Source of the DNA: Limnephilus marmoratus
Taxonomy: Eukaryota > Arthropoda > Insecta > Trichoptera > Limnephilidae
DNA length: 64,000 bases
Direction: 5' to 3'
NCBI GenBank assembly: GCA_917880885.1
Contig: OU862927.1
Coordinates: forward strand, 42,497,571 to 42,561,570
A model generated the notes under the pieces. The model searched no databases. It was not told where the DNA came from and was given only the letters and a program-made list of their open reading frames with translations. Below are positions 1-9,752 of this stretch, piece by piece (the stretch's first letter is position 1; the number at the start of each line of letters is the position of its first letter). Made by a program: the position numbers and the translations under genes.

Positions 1-705
1 CAATAAATCTCCAGAAAAACTATCATAGGCCCGTTGGATCACCGAAGACTACGTTTGTATGTATCTACTGAAGAACCATCTGAAAATTTGAAAACTCTGG
101 CTACTTTTGTGGTCAAAGTTCACGCACCGTTTTGGTTCTCAATTAAAAGTAAACCATCATGCAAAGATGGCACGTGTTACCTGTTCAATATTATTAAGGC
201 CTCCAGTTACCTGCCAGAAACTCTAAAAAAAATTATAGATACTTTTATCCAAAGGAACGGCTACTTTGCCATCCTGAAGGGATTCTTCTTGCGATGATAA
301 CAGATGATAAAAAAACATGTTAGAGAGCTGGCAGCCCTACTAAAGGCACGCAGTACTACTCAACCTCCAAAACCTAGACTGTTTCAAGTGCCATCAATAG
401 ATTGTAATGCTTCTATATATAGCGATGTAATAAATTGGCAGGAAAACTTAACCGAACCACCGATTTTGAAAAACTTATTGGACTAGGAAATTCAGAATGT
501 CGTGGAATCTGGTGGTGAAATCGAACTATTGTTTATAAGGCTTCCCTGCCATACCCAAGCTGTTGAAAGAGCTTTAAAGAATACAGTGGAGGTTTCCATT
601 TCTCAGTGGATAAGAATGTCGTGACTAGGTGCAATAAATGCCAAGCTGGAATCGCGAAATCAAATGCCTAAATTTAAAACTAAAAAGGATTTTAAACCTA
701 AATAA
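1..705 (+). pseudogene. broken C-terminal part of an invertebrate multicopy protein of unknown function
   Basis: Conceptual translation in shifting frames gives blocks that I recognise from an uncharacterised, repeated protein family seen in hemipterans and other invertebrates: WFSIKSKPSCKDG (about 150-190), a YLPE..IIDTFIQRN block (210-260), HVREL (315-330), DVINWQENLTEPP (425-465), LPCHTQAVERA (540-575) and a terminal MPKFKTKKDF (660-695). The chain is interrupted by a stop near 297, a frameshift in the A-run near 310, a stop at about 484 and another near 620. The last stop is TAA at 703-705, followed by an A/T-rich stretch with an AATAAA-like signal. The 5' part lies outside the window. 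Function is unknown; the family may itself be carried by a mobile element. The family match is from memory and moderately sure; the disruption is seen directly. Confidence 0.6.
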
Positions 706-1092
706 TAAATGTATAATTTTTCGAGTTTGTTTCATATTTCTTTATTTTTTTACAGAGATGCCTTAATAAATATCTTAATTATATGTTGTTTATCATTTAA
801 CACCTACTTACCACTAAATTAATCACAATGTATCGCCTTATAAACTTTAAACTTTTTTACCCTAATTTTCAATTTTTGAAGTCACTGCGGAGACTGAAGA
901 TCTTAATCAAATGAAATGAAAAATCCCATGTATTTTTACTTTAACATAAGGCACAAATCCCCCCCTCTTAGAACTCTGAATCTTAAAAAAAAAAAATGTT
1001 CATACATCCGCGCTCCACCCTAACGCGTACGCTGTCGCAAATCCCCCAGATTTTTTGTTTATAATTTATTTCCGTAATGAACGTCTTAATAT
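706..1092. other. no recognisable feature
   Basis: AT-rich DNA downstream of the broken gene with short homopolymer runs. I see no coding signal or repeat boundary in it. Confidence 0.5.
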
Positions 1093-1300
1093 ATTTTTGT
1101 TATTTATTTTTGGGGTGTTATGCCGTGTTTTACTACATCCTCCTTTAGCCAACGCTTCGGACAGCGTTACAGTGTCCATCATCAGGGCAAATGTGTAATT
1201 GTTAGTTTAGTAGTGAAATGTGTGCTTATGCACTTGAAGCGATACCGTGTTGCCAGCTCCACTCCACTACGAGATGGTAATACAGTATACTTCACAATTA
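1093..1300 (+). repeat. interspersed repeat, family F
   Basis: Shares about 200 bp with 60790-61005, including the core AACGYTTCGGACAGCGTT followed by a CAGTGTCC..CATCAGGG block and the block GCGATACCGTGTTGCCAGC. A palindromic version lies at 21842-22012 and a short inverted piece at 60505-60545. No coding capacity is seen. It is probably a terminal or non-coding part of a transposon that I cannot classify. Confidence 0.6.
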
Positions 1301-1665
1301 GCTTGCGTTTAGCTTTGACGTAACCGTCAATTACCGGATACCAAGAACTATTGAGCTTATCTTCGTCGTCTCTTTTAATATTAATTGGATTTTTGTGGAT
1401 TTCAATTGCCTGAAGGCACGATTACTGCACCTGCGACGCACAACTACGCTCATTGACCGCTTTGATTATGAAGTCACTTTTAAAGCTCCTATTGGTTGAG
1501 ATATCAAAGGGAAATTACGCTGGTCTACGCTCATTGGTCACTTTGATTATGACTTTATTTTTCAAGTATTAGTTGAGATTGTTTTGGTAAAGTTTCGCTT
1601 CTACCGCTTGTAAACTGTACTCGACTTCTAAAAATTATTTTTATGTGGGTAGGTACTAGATGTAC
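1301..1665. other. no gene; diverged short tandem duplication
   Basis: Contains two diverged copies of a ~60-bp segment beginning TACGCTCATTG (about 1447 and 1527), both running into TTGGTTGAGAT or TAGTTGAGAT. Otherwise I see nothing recognisable. Confidence 0.4.
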
Positions 1666-1667
1666 AG

Positions 1668-1925
1668 GTCCCAACTGATCCCAATCGTCTAGAGCCAAAT
1701 GGGATATGTTGTGTGGCTGAAGATATTGGCGAGGGGAAAGAAATGGGAAAGATAAAGGTGATAAGTACCTGGATATTCAGATCTACTCATTATGGTTCTG
1801 AATGGCGGACTTTCACTACAACGATTCCAAAAAAATATCTTCCACTCACAAAAACTCGATAATATATTATTTTAAATGAATAAATTGTGAAATAACACAA
1901 ATTAAACAAATAAAATTTAATAAAT
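1668..1925 (-). repeat. SINE-A body, no tRNA head
   Basis: Degraded copy of the SINE-A body: the CCCAACTGATCC terminus, the GTACCTGGATATTCAGATCT core and the inner ATTATTTTAAATGAATAA block, in the same order as the copy split across 23884-24148 and 27342-27500. The tRNA-like head is absent; the sequence passes directly into the SINE-B foldback. Confidence 0.6.
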
Positions 1926-1928
1926 TTA

Positions 1929-2310
1929 GCCAATATTAGCGAAACTCAATCGAAAATCTGGATACAAAAAAGTCAGAAAAAGATATTGGCACCCATGGGA
2001 CTCGAACCCAGGACCTTCTGCTTTCATGGCAACAGCGCTACCAATGAGCTAAGGTGTCTAAATCAAATTCGGTCACTTTTAAGTGTATCATACTTCGACT
2101 AAGAACTACAAACATTATCTTCATTTTCTTGTTGCCATGAAAGCAGAAGGTCCTGGGTTCGAGTCCCAGAGGTTCAATATCTTTTTCTGACTTTTATGTG
2201 TACAGATTTTCGATTGAGTTTCGCTAATATTGTCTTCATTTAATTAAATATTATAATTTGAGGTTTTACTCATAAAGTTAAAAATAAAAATAAATAAAAT
2301 TTACTTGTGC
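1929..2310. repeat. SINE-B foldback (inverted tRNA-derived SINE)
   Basis: Two arms of about 100 bp in opposite orientation (1929-2032 and 2132-2236) surround a ~100-bp spacer. Each arm carries a tRNA-like B box (GGTTCGAGTCCCA) and the SINE-B body ending in a GTTTCGCTAATATTG-type block. The left arm read on the minus strand also has an A box (TTAGCTCATTGGTAGC). The right arm continues into the body tail TTTGAGGTTTTACTCATAAA. The same body occurs at 28545-28870. The tRNA-like part lacks a fully pairing acceptor stem, so I call it a SINE head and not a tRNA gene. Confidence 0.7.
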
Positions 2311-2390
2311 ACTTCGTAATTTGTACCTGCGACTTCCAGATTTGTTACCAAGGAAGGTAATCACTCAACCACGGAGGCTTTTAGATGTTT
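2311..2390 (-). repeat. tRNA-like remnant
   Basis: Read on the minus strand this has an A-box-like GTGGTTGAGTGATTA and a degraded B box. It abuts the SINE-B tail and is probably another SINE head fragment. Confidence 0.35.
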
Positions 2391-3110
2391 TTAATAATAA
2401 AAAATAATAAAAATCTAAAGATGAAACACAATTGGAAATGGCAGCATTTACGATTTTGTTGAGATTTATGTTTTCCCAATAATACTTTTCCTGAATTAAT
2501 TCTGTGATACCAGGAACGTTCCTTTATTTGATTTTCCAGCCGCGACTTTGGGAATCTAACAAAATGTCTAAATTCCTGAATTCGTTTACCACAATAATGT
2601 AATATGTTAAATTATTCCTCATCGTGCCATTTCTGCTCCAGACTTCAGACGCTGACTCTTCGGTTTCTTCTTGTTTTCTTTCAAGTTTTATTTCTACCCC
2701 TGCAGAATAAAATAAATGCAAAACTATGTGCATTTACCTTTCCGAGGTGTGTTCTGTACTTTGAAAACTAAACATTTTTTAACGTTAGTAGGGTTGGGCA
2801 CATACACAATACATAGCTACACTTACCTACATACATCAAAGACCCTGTGCTTGTGTAGTTAGTATTGTCACACGTTCCTTCCTACCCATCCATATATACC
2901 TGTCATTTTGTGTTACCCACATCAGTATATACCTGTCATTTTGTGTTACCCACATCAGACCTTCATCACCTAAATATCTCCGCATTAATATTCCGCATAC
3001 CGCTTACCGCTTTACCGCATCCGCAAACCGAATGCCGCATACCGCAAGTTACCTACAGCGACTTATACAAGTGCATGATAAACCAACCAAGATATAAGAA
3101 AGTACCAGCG
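2391..3110. other. no gene; 33-bp direct duplication
   Basis: No supportable coding region. A perfect 33-bp unit containing TGTCATTTTGTGTTACCCAC is present twice in tandem (2893-2925 and 2926-2958), followed by a CCGCAT/CCGCTT-rich stretch at 2980-3050. Confidence 0.5.
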
Positions 3111-3149
3111 CAGTAATTCCTTTTTTCCTTTCCTTATGTGCATACTTTC

Positions 3150-3346
3150 CGAGGTCAGCAGCGTCATCAGCTATCGGAAGGTTAAAGGAACCAAAGCGCA
3201 CACCAGATACTAAGTTCGGTGAGCGCGCTTCGGAGTGTCAGGACCTAAAGCCTGGAATGGACTGCCATATGACTTAAGAATGATCACAGACGCGGCGGAA
3301 TTTAGAGCTAGACTTAAAACTCACCTTTTCAGACAGTCGTATCCAT
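3150..3346 (+). pseudogene. LINE ORF2 C-terminus remnant (L2/CR1-like)
   Basis: The last ~35 codons (3240-3346) translate to a typical non-LTR retrotransposon C-terminus: GPKAWNGLPYDLR, then an EFRARLKTHLF block and a stop. The preceding ~30 codons lie in other frames, so the copy is frameshifted. The downstream sequence carries a LINE-type 3' hairpin and an ATT microsatellite tail, which supports the assignment and orientation. The 5' end of the element is lost. Confidence 0.65.
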
Positions 3347-3900
3347 AAACTCAAAATCTTCCACCTTCACATTCAATGCCCGCGATACCGTAAATAACTA
3401 ACCTGTGAAAACGTAGTGAAAAAAAAATGTAAGCGTTTGTGAAGGTCATTTCATTAACATTCTCCAGCCCTAAAGAGTCCTAAATTCTCCAGTATTTTAA
3501 AATAAATATCAACTATACTTTTGCCACTAATCTCCAAAAGTCCTAAATACTCCAGAATTTTAAAATAAATACCAACTCTACTTTTGCCGCTAATCTATTC
3601 ATAAATGTAATGCTAACAGTGATGAGGGTAGCAAATAATGTAAAATAATGCAATGTCCAGTGTGTTAACTGTAATGTCATCCGCGTGCAAAGCCGTATCT
3701 TCTCCAAGCATAAACTTTCTAATTAAAGTGTGTTTATCGGAAGTGACCAGCCAGGTAAGTATGTTTCTGTATCCATTTGTAAATAGTAAAATTAGTTAGA
3801 ACCTAAGCATTCCTAATAAATTGTACAGCGCCCTTGAGGTGATTTTTCACAAAAACGGCGCTTTATAAATTATCCAATTATTATTATTATTATTATTTCT
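3347..3900 (+). repeat. LINE 3' UTR with hairpin and (ATT)n tail
   Basis: Continues the LINE remnant. It contains a diverged ~67-bp direct duplication (about 3465-3600, core CTCCAG.ATTTTAAAATAAAT) and a terminal stem with AGCGCC at 3827-3832 pairing GGCGCT at 3857-3862, then (ATT)n at 3878-3897. The same terminal hairpin occurs in inverse orientation at 20783-20850. Confidence 0.65.
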
Positions 3901-3984
3901 ACTTGTGCAGTGGTCATAATACATACAACGACATTTCAAGGTCCTTCGATATTCACAGCCGCATAAAACAAACATCATCATCTT

Positions 3985-4484
3985 CTTATATATAAAAAAA
4001 GAATTGCTGAATGTGTTGCTAAGCTCATAACTTTCGAACGACTGCACCAAATTGGATAATTCTTTTTTTTGTGTGTTCGTTATTGTCAGGACAAGGTTTA
4101 TATAAAACTTCCGGTGAGCTCTGGCATTACGAAATTTGTATAAAAAATTGCTATTGGTGGTACGCGCGGTTTGAAAACTGAATGTATGGAAAGCGGGAGG
4201 GAGGGAGAGTTGGGGGAGGGGGGAGGGGGAGAGGGGGGCGGAGAGGGGGGGGGGAAGGGGGATGGGGGAGGTGGGGAGGGGGGATGGGGGAGGGGGGATG
4301 GGGGAGGGGGGAGGGGAGGGGGGGAGGGGGGGAAGTGCGGTGAGAGGGGGGGGGGAAGTGGAGGAGGACGCATGAGAAGAAGGGGAGGCGGAAGGGGAAC
4401 GGGACGAATGGGAAAGGACACTCAGGGAGAAACAATTTCTTTATTAAATGGATTAGCAACGCATGCCGGAACCAGCTAGTTTTT
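3985..4484 (-). repeat. RTE/SINE-like repeat, family E, with G-rich insert
   Basis: On the minus strand it starts ACTAGCTGGTTCCGG at 4484. It shares the GAGCTCTGGCATTA(C/T)GAAAT block and GAAAACTGAATGT with 38820-39162, and related sequence with 7946-9047. Between 4185 and 4400 it holds a nearly pure purine tract of GGGGGA-type repeats. Confidence 0.55.
4185..4400 (+). repeat. G-rich polypurine tract
   Basis: About 215 bases that are almost entirely G and A on the plus strand, with many runs of four or more G. Open frames here on both strands are a by-product of the low complexity. Confidence 0.9.
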
Positions 4485-4830
4485 ATAAATATACAAAATT
4501 TTAGTTCGAAATTCGTCAAAATCTAATTGATAAACGTGTCTCCAGATGAAATTTCTTAGATAATTCAAAATGAAAAATATTTAAAAGCGAATTCTTACGT
4601 AAAGCATGAAGCGGCTATCTTTAAAGAAGAACCTAATATTGAATATTTTAATGACAATTGATATTGTAATGTAAATTGTGATTTCTTTAGATTGGGTTCC
4701 TCTTTAATATAATTAGTTGGTCAATACCAGAACATTCTTTGGACAGAGGCATTATTTTTATAAAGCTTATTTGCTTTATAATAAATAAACTTGGTGAAAA
4801 TAAAAAAAAAGAGGTACGCTAAATTTATTG
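4485..4830. other. no gene; weak foldback
   Basis: AT-rich. AAAGAAGAACCTAAT near 4625 is imperfectly inverted as ATTGGGTTCCTCTTT near 4692, giving a short foldback. Nothing else is recognised. Confidence 0.35.
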
Positions 4831-5088
4831 AATGTAATGGTTTAAATCTCTTTATGTGCGTAGAGTGGTGATTTTCGAATACTTGTAATGGTTTAAATCT
4901 CTACATGTGCTTAGAGTGGAGATTTTCGATTACTTGTAAAGGTTTAAATCTCTATATGCGCTTACAGTGGTGATTTTCGATTACTTGTAATGGTTTAAAT
5001 CTCTATATGCGCGTACAGTGGTGATTTTCGATTACTTGTAATGGTTTAAATCTCGATATGTGCTTAGAGTGGTGATTTTCGGTTACTA
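4831..5088. repeat. 51-bp tandem repeat, five copies
   Basis: TTTAAATCTC recurs at 4841, 4892, 4943, 4994 and 5045, an exact 51-base period, with GTGGTGATTTTCGATTACTT completing each unit. Units differ at a few positions each. Confidence 0.95.
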
Positions 5089-5149
5089 TATTGTCGCTTT
5101 TGTAATAAATCATGGTGTAAGGGGGATTCTTACTCCGCTTCCTCCACCT

Positions 5150-5717
5150 CCTAAACATTTTTTTTTTACAAATAGAAGGCCCGGAGGAAACTAATTTCCC
5201 TCAGAGCCTATGTTATCTGAGATGCCGTGTGGAGGGTTTTTTTGAGGAGAGGAAGGAATGAGCATTGGTCTTGAAGAGACCCATGTTTTAGGAAGGAGGA
5301 AACACAGAGGCCGGCAAATCGTTCCACAGCTGAGCTATTGAGAGTCGAACTATGCACCGGTGCTAAGCGATCAATGACACCAGTTCCTCGGAGCATCTTC
5401 CATTGTAATACTGGTAGAACAAGGATAGCATTCCCACCCGACGCCTGTGCTCTAAAGATTGCAATCTGTCTGTTGGAGATAGATGGGAGAATCTATCAAA
5501 CGGACCGCCCGTTTCTGCAGAGTCGAGGATGTTTTTCAGGTATTTTGTAGCTGCCAAATTCGACCGTGGGGCGCACTTGTGACATGTACAGGGTTAGCAG
5601 TTGTGTACTATTAAAGTATCTGCGGCCCTGTACGGTACGCCTAGTTTTTGAGAGGCTGATTTTACTCTGGCTTCGATGGAGCCAATGCAAATATTCGGAA
5701 AACTTATTATTGTTCAT
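5150..5717 (-). pseudogene. LINE-D ORF2 C-terminus and 3' end
   Basis: Minus-strand frames give a CR1/Jockey-type C-terminus in order: RRYFNSTQLLTLYMSQVRP (about 5640-5580), LQSLEHRRRVGMLSLFYQYY (about 5465-5410), then RCSEEL. The frames are broken. The 3' UTR ends at the left with the conserved terminal hairpin block (GAGGAAA..TTTCCCTC) and a T-run that corresponds to a poly(A) tail. Compare 42572-43290, a sister copy with more of the reverse transcriptase. Confidence 0.7.
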
Positions 5718-6179
5718 TTAGGTAATTTAAATTTTTCCAGTGTCCAATAGCTTTTAAGTTATTTACCGTTAATATTCAACATGAAAATGACTTGTGTCAA
5801 TGTTTTGCTCTTCGAAGGCATTATCAACACCAAAAGGGATTGTCCCTGCTCGCTCAACATTCTTCCTCACACCTAACGAGACCCATCTCAATACGTGGTT
5901 CACTTAATCATGCCATGTCCCACAGAGTTACAGATGCGACAGTAATTGAGTCCTTTAGCGAGGTCTAACCACAATACTTCTATTCTGAAAATATATTTCG
6001 GTTGCCGCATAAACTCGTACATTTTAGCGAAAAAAACTATTAATTTAAGCCTGTCGGCACAACCCACTGAAGGGATAAACTGATGGATGTGCGTTGTGTG
6101 CATGTCTGTAGGTCCGAAGTAAGGGTATTTTCCCCGTACTTCTGGTCAAATTGATTATATATTTTAACATCTTTTATTT
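5718..6179. other. no recognisable feature
   Basis: AT-rich; the open frames here are short and without recognisable motifs. Confidence 0.4.
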
Positions 6180-6423
6180 GTAGTTGATCTCCTTTATTAC
6201 ATAAAATTGTTCATCAAGGTTGGACTGATGCTATAAACTTGTTATCCTTACATATACCTCCAAAATATACTAGGCGGAATATTTTATTTTACAACAATAA
6301 CTTCGCTATGAATTCTGTGATAGAAAGAATACATAGATTGGGCAATGATCTAACTGATATCGCTGACATATTTAATTTAAACTTCGGTACATTTAAAGCC
6401 AAATTAGTCCACCATTTTTAAGA
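6180..6423 (+). pseudogene. LINE ORF2 C-terminus remnant
   Basis: The plus-strand frame ending at 6421 has the layout of a LINE C-terminus: an aromatic/Asn cluster, MNSVIERIHRLGND, then DIFNLNFGTFKAKL and a stop. The same layout (NAPLNRAIQLLND then SIDIFNVTYREF) occurs at 22450-22577. The 5' portion is lost and the assignment rests on the pattern only. Confidence 0.45.
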
Positions 6424-6663
6424 TGTAAGTAATGAATGAGAAATCATTTTTTTATTTCGATTTTCTTTTGTTGCTTTTTTTCTAATGTTCGTATTCTAAA
6501 TGCAACGAGTTAATACGAAAAAATTAAAGTGTTTTGATTTTTTTTTAATGTTTTTGTTGCTCGTAGGTATATGAATTGTACCTACGAGTTCTTTCAAGTC
6601 ATACATTATAGAGTAGTTTATGCTTCATTTGTATATTTTGTAATCTTTTCTCGTGTGTTTACT
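6424..6663. other. no recognisable feature
   Basis: AT-rich with T-runs; no repeat boundary identified. Confidence 0.35.
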
Positions 6664-6850
6664 TTTTTTTTACATTAGCTCCACACAGGAGGCACCGAGG
6701 AAAACAATTTCCCTAAGGGCCTGTGTGGAGGGTTTCTTAAGGGAAAGAAGGGAGAAGAAGATATGGGAAGGAAAAGGGTATGAGGCGGGGTAGAAATCTG
6801 GGGGTCAGTGTGGCCAGGAGTGACGGACGCATGAATCTATTCCTCACATT
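6664..6850 (-). repeat. SINE-C / LINE-D shared 3' end
   Basis: ACATTAGCTCCACACAGGAG marks the terminus, followed by the GAGGAAAACAATTTCCCT hairpin and GTGTGGAGGGTTTC. The same terminal block is found in eight places in the window. The 3' end is at the left, next to a T-run. Confidence 0.65.
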
Positions 6851-6962
6851 GCGGTGTAAGGAATATTGTTGCTGTGTACTGTTGTTATAAATGAATTTTG
6901 TATTTAATTTGTACCTACTCGTAAAAGCCCAATAGGGAGTCAATAAATAAATAAATAAACAT
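6851..6962 (+). repeat. short LINE 3' end with (TAAA)n tail
   Basis: Ends in CAATAAATAAATAAATAAAC, the same tail type as the intact LINE at 44523-49162. Only about 100 bases remain, which fits extreme 5' truncation. Confidence 0.45.
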
Positions 6963-7213
6963 ATCTAAAGTTTTATTAAACAAATGAAAACATCTTGTCG
7001 AGAACACAGTATTTTAATAATAGTTTTTTCTCAAAAAAAAAACCATATGATCACCTCAGCACGGGTTCTTTTAGTGAGGTGTTTGCGATATTTTTAAAAT
7101 CACGTAACGTCATCGAACTTCATAGAAACGTGTCAGTCACTCAAATACGCGATTGCCTCCAAAAGTTGATAGAATGCATTGTCATTGACAATGAGTCTAT
7201 CTGCCGAGTTTCT
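6963..7213. other. no recognisable feature
   Basis: One short plus-strand open frame runs through this stretch, but it shows no motif and extends into the foldback that follows. Confidence 0.35.
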
Positions 7214-7354
7214 GATTATTTGTTTAAATATGTCAATTCGAATTTAACTTTTTTTTTCTTGATTGAATGAAGTAGAATCTTGGAAGTGGATTCAACTTCA
7301 TTCAATTGAGAAAATAAAAATGAAATACAAATCGATGTATTTAAACAAATAATC
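7214..7354. repeat. 141-bp foldback
   Basis: GATTATTTGTTTAAATA (7214-7230) is perfectly inverted at 7338-7354. Inner segments TTGATTGAATGAAG (from 7258) and CTTCATTCAATTGAG (ending 7310) also pair, so most of the 141 bases can fold into one long hairpin. Confidence 0.8.
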
Positions 7355-7945
7355 AAAAAAACAATTAGGAGCCCGGGAGTCGTCAGGTTTTTGCGAAATC
7401 AGTTTTAAATGTGAAATGAAAAAAATTATAATCGGTGTACACAAAGCTTCTAGTTGTTTTGTCTTCAGTGTTACAACTGTTCACATTTTTTCTGACCAAC
7501 CAACTTATTTTAAACCATGCATAAAATCCTTCTCAAAGTTTTTCCATCAAAAAAGATAATTTGGTTTTTCTGTTGATTTCAACGATTTTTCCGGGCAAGG
7601 GGTCACGTTATGGACTTTACGTATTTTTGTTAGTAAATTTATTCGTAAACCTGGAGTTAACCTTCCACCTATCGAAATTGAAACAATCATTCTTGCATAA
7701 GAATCACCGTCATCATTTTTGTCCGCTTTTCCTACTTGACTCAGGGATAGGGTTCATTGCTTAGGAAATCTTACATTCGTGTAACACATCGGTGGCCTCA
7801 GATAATTAAAGATTTAGACTTTCATAGGTTTGTTCATGGCGACCATTTTGACACCTTTTCTCTGATATTGCCTATAGAATTCTGTTGACTTCCTGAGAAA
7901 TATTGAAAACTCTGCAGTACCCATCTTTCGACACGTTTATGTTAA
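7355..7945. other. no recognisable feature
   Basis: Unassigned sequence with no supportable gene or repeat. Confidence 0.35.
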
Positions 7946-8535
7946 ACTAGCTTTTTCCCGCGGCATCGCTCGCATGGTGCTAGGGGGGTTCCCAATCCGC
8001 CTCCTCCACCCTCCCCCCCCTATCTCCGCCCCTTCCACCATCACCCTCCTCCCTCCCGCATTTCCATACATTAATTCCCAGTACATTCAGCTTTCAAACT
8101 GCTCGCGTGCCACCTACTGCAATTTTTTTAAAACAAATTTCATAATGCCATAGCAGGCACCAGTAGTTTTATACCAAAATAAGAATTATCCAATGTGGTG
8201 CAACCGTTTGGAAGTTACGCGCGTACATACATTTCGGCGTATTATTAAGAGATAGATATAAACTACGACGCCAACATCGTTTCCACGGCAACCATTTGTT
8301 TTGCTTTTCTTCTGACGTTTGCAATAACTCGATTTTGTTAGGGTCAGAAAACGTATGGTAAATAATTTATAACGCCAGAGCTTACCAATATGTGCAACCT
8401 ATATTACTCGCAAATAATGTAGCTTTCTTCTAGTAATTGAAAGAATTTTTAAAGTCTATTCAGTATTTTTTTACAATAGAGTAACAAACATACATACATC
8501 CATACATCCATGCAAACTTTCGCCTTTATAATATT
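7946..8535 (+). repeat. RTE/SINE-like repeat, family E, first of tandem pair
   Basis: Begins ACTAGCTTTTTCCCGCGGC and ends TTTCGCCTTTATAATATT, termini that I associate with RTE-related repeats in insects. It contains a pyrimidine-rich block (8000-8080) and the ACGCCAGAGCT segment shared with the next copy. Confidence 0.65.
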
Positions 8536-9047
8536 ACTAGCTTTTTCCCGCGGCTTCGCTCGCATGGTATTAGGGGTTTCCCACTCCGTCTCCTCCACCT
8601 TCCCTCTCTTCACTCCACTCCCCCCATCAACAACGAAAAAAAAATATCCAATTTGGTGCAGTCGTTCGGGTTTATGCGCATACATACATTTCGGTGATTC
8701 ATTTTTAGAGACAGTTATTAAGTATAACGCCAACAAAGCACTCTTTTTTAGGGTGAATTGCCTAATTAAAAAAAAAAACATCGTTTCTAAGGCGACAATA
8801 TTGGTTTGCTTTTTTTCTGACGTTTGCAATAAATCGAGTTTAAGGACAGAAAACGTATGATAAATAATTTCATAACGCCAGAGCTCACCAATATATATAG
8901 CCCATAGATATCGCAAATAATGTAGCTTTCTGTTAGTGAAAGAATTTTTAAAATCCATTCAGTAGTTTTTGCGTGAAAGTGTAACAAACATACATCCAAA
9001 CATCTATACATCCATATAAACTTTCGCCTTTATAATATTAGTAGGAT
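8536..9047 (+). repeat. RTE/SINE-like repeat, family E, second of tandem pair
   Basis: Starts immediately after the first copy with the same ACTAGCTTTTTCCCGCGGC and ends TTTATAATATTAGTAGGAT. The junction is exact, so the pair is a head-to-tail dimer. Confidence 0.7.
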
Positions 9048-9259
9048 GTCTGCTGAAGTAAAAAAAAAACAACCCAATAGTAAACCATACTCAGATAAAT
9101 AATTGAATACTGAACCATATTTTACGTTTGGAGTAGTGTTGAGTACCTCATACAAGAGGCACCTCAAATGTCCCATGCAAACACGTAAAATGTCCCCCCA
9201 CCTCACAAAATGTATTTGTACCAGCTCTTTTTCTTTGTATTACTACAAATGTCATGTCA
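9048..9259. other. satellite-like flank of the large LTR element
   Basis: The last ~25 bases (TACTACAAATGTCATGTCAC) match the satellite that resumes at 19782 on the other side of the LTR element. Earlier sequence has CCTCA..TGTCCCATG blocks resembling the same satellite in inverse. Confidence 0.5.
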
Positions 9260-9263
9260 CGTT
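9260..9263. other. target-site duplication CGTT (left)
   Basis: CGTT immediately before the left LTR, matched at 19782-19785 after the right LTR. Confidence 0.65.
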
Positions 9264-9752
9264 TGCTAGCATTGGCGCTACTTGCGGCCAACGCTAAACC
9301 CAAAACCTGGAAAGGACATGCAATAAACAAGCCGGCGGCTAGCTCTGCACAGCCGGCGCGAGCAAGGTCCCTCTTAAACCCAGGGCGAGTGTCTGTGGTT
9401 CGCTTGTTAATTCCTACTCCCCTTCCTTTCCTCAAAATCTCCAGGTCTCCTTCCTCAATCAGAACACAGTTGTTATGCACGAAAAAGGGTTTTATTCAAT
9501 TAAAGGTGAACAGGGTTCTACAAAAGGCCAGCATCGGCACTACACACATGAGTATTTGGCTATCTCTAATTAATTCTATCATAACGGGGGAAGCTTCTCT
9601 CAACTCTCTCTACACGTGTTTAGTGAATTTAAATGTCAGTTCTTAGCACACAGAGGGGTAGCAAGGTTCATTGGTACTCACAAGCAGGAGATAGGCGGTC
9701 GGCAGACAGGATTCTGGGTAGGCGTAAACCTCTTTAAGCACAATACACAATT
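9264..9752 (-). repeat. left (3') LTR, part 1
   Basis: 489 bases matching 19082-19570, with a G/C difference seen near 9275. On the minus strand it contains TTGAATAAAACCC, a likely polyadenylation signal for the R-U5 boundary. The LTR is interrupted at 9752/13053 by LINE sequence. Confidence 0.85.

Noticed and set aside
1989..2055. A tRNA gene on the minus strand (clear A and B boxes)
   Set aside because: The acceptor stem does not pair properly and the sequence continues into the SINE-B body; the same head occurs in other SINE copies.
4098..4519. Proline-rich and glycine-rich long open frames
   Set aside because: They are shadows of a low-complexity purine tract, open on both strands.
9148..9646. 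Protein-coding frames of 110-130 codons, also present at 19047-19464
   Set aside because: They lie in the LTRs of the large element and are preserved only because the LTRs are nearly identical.
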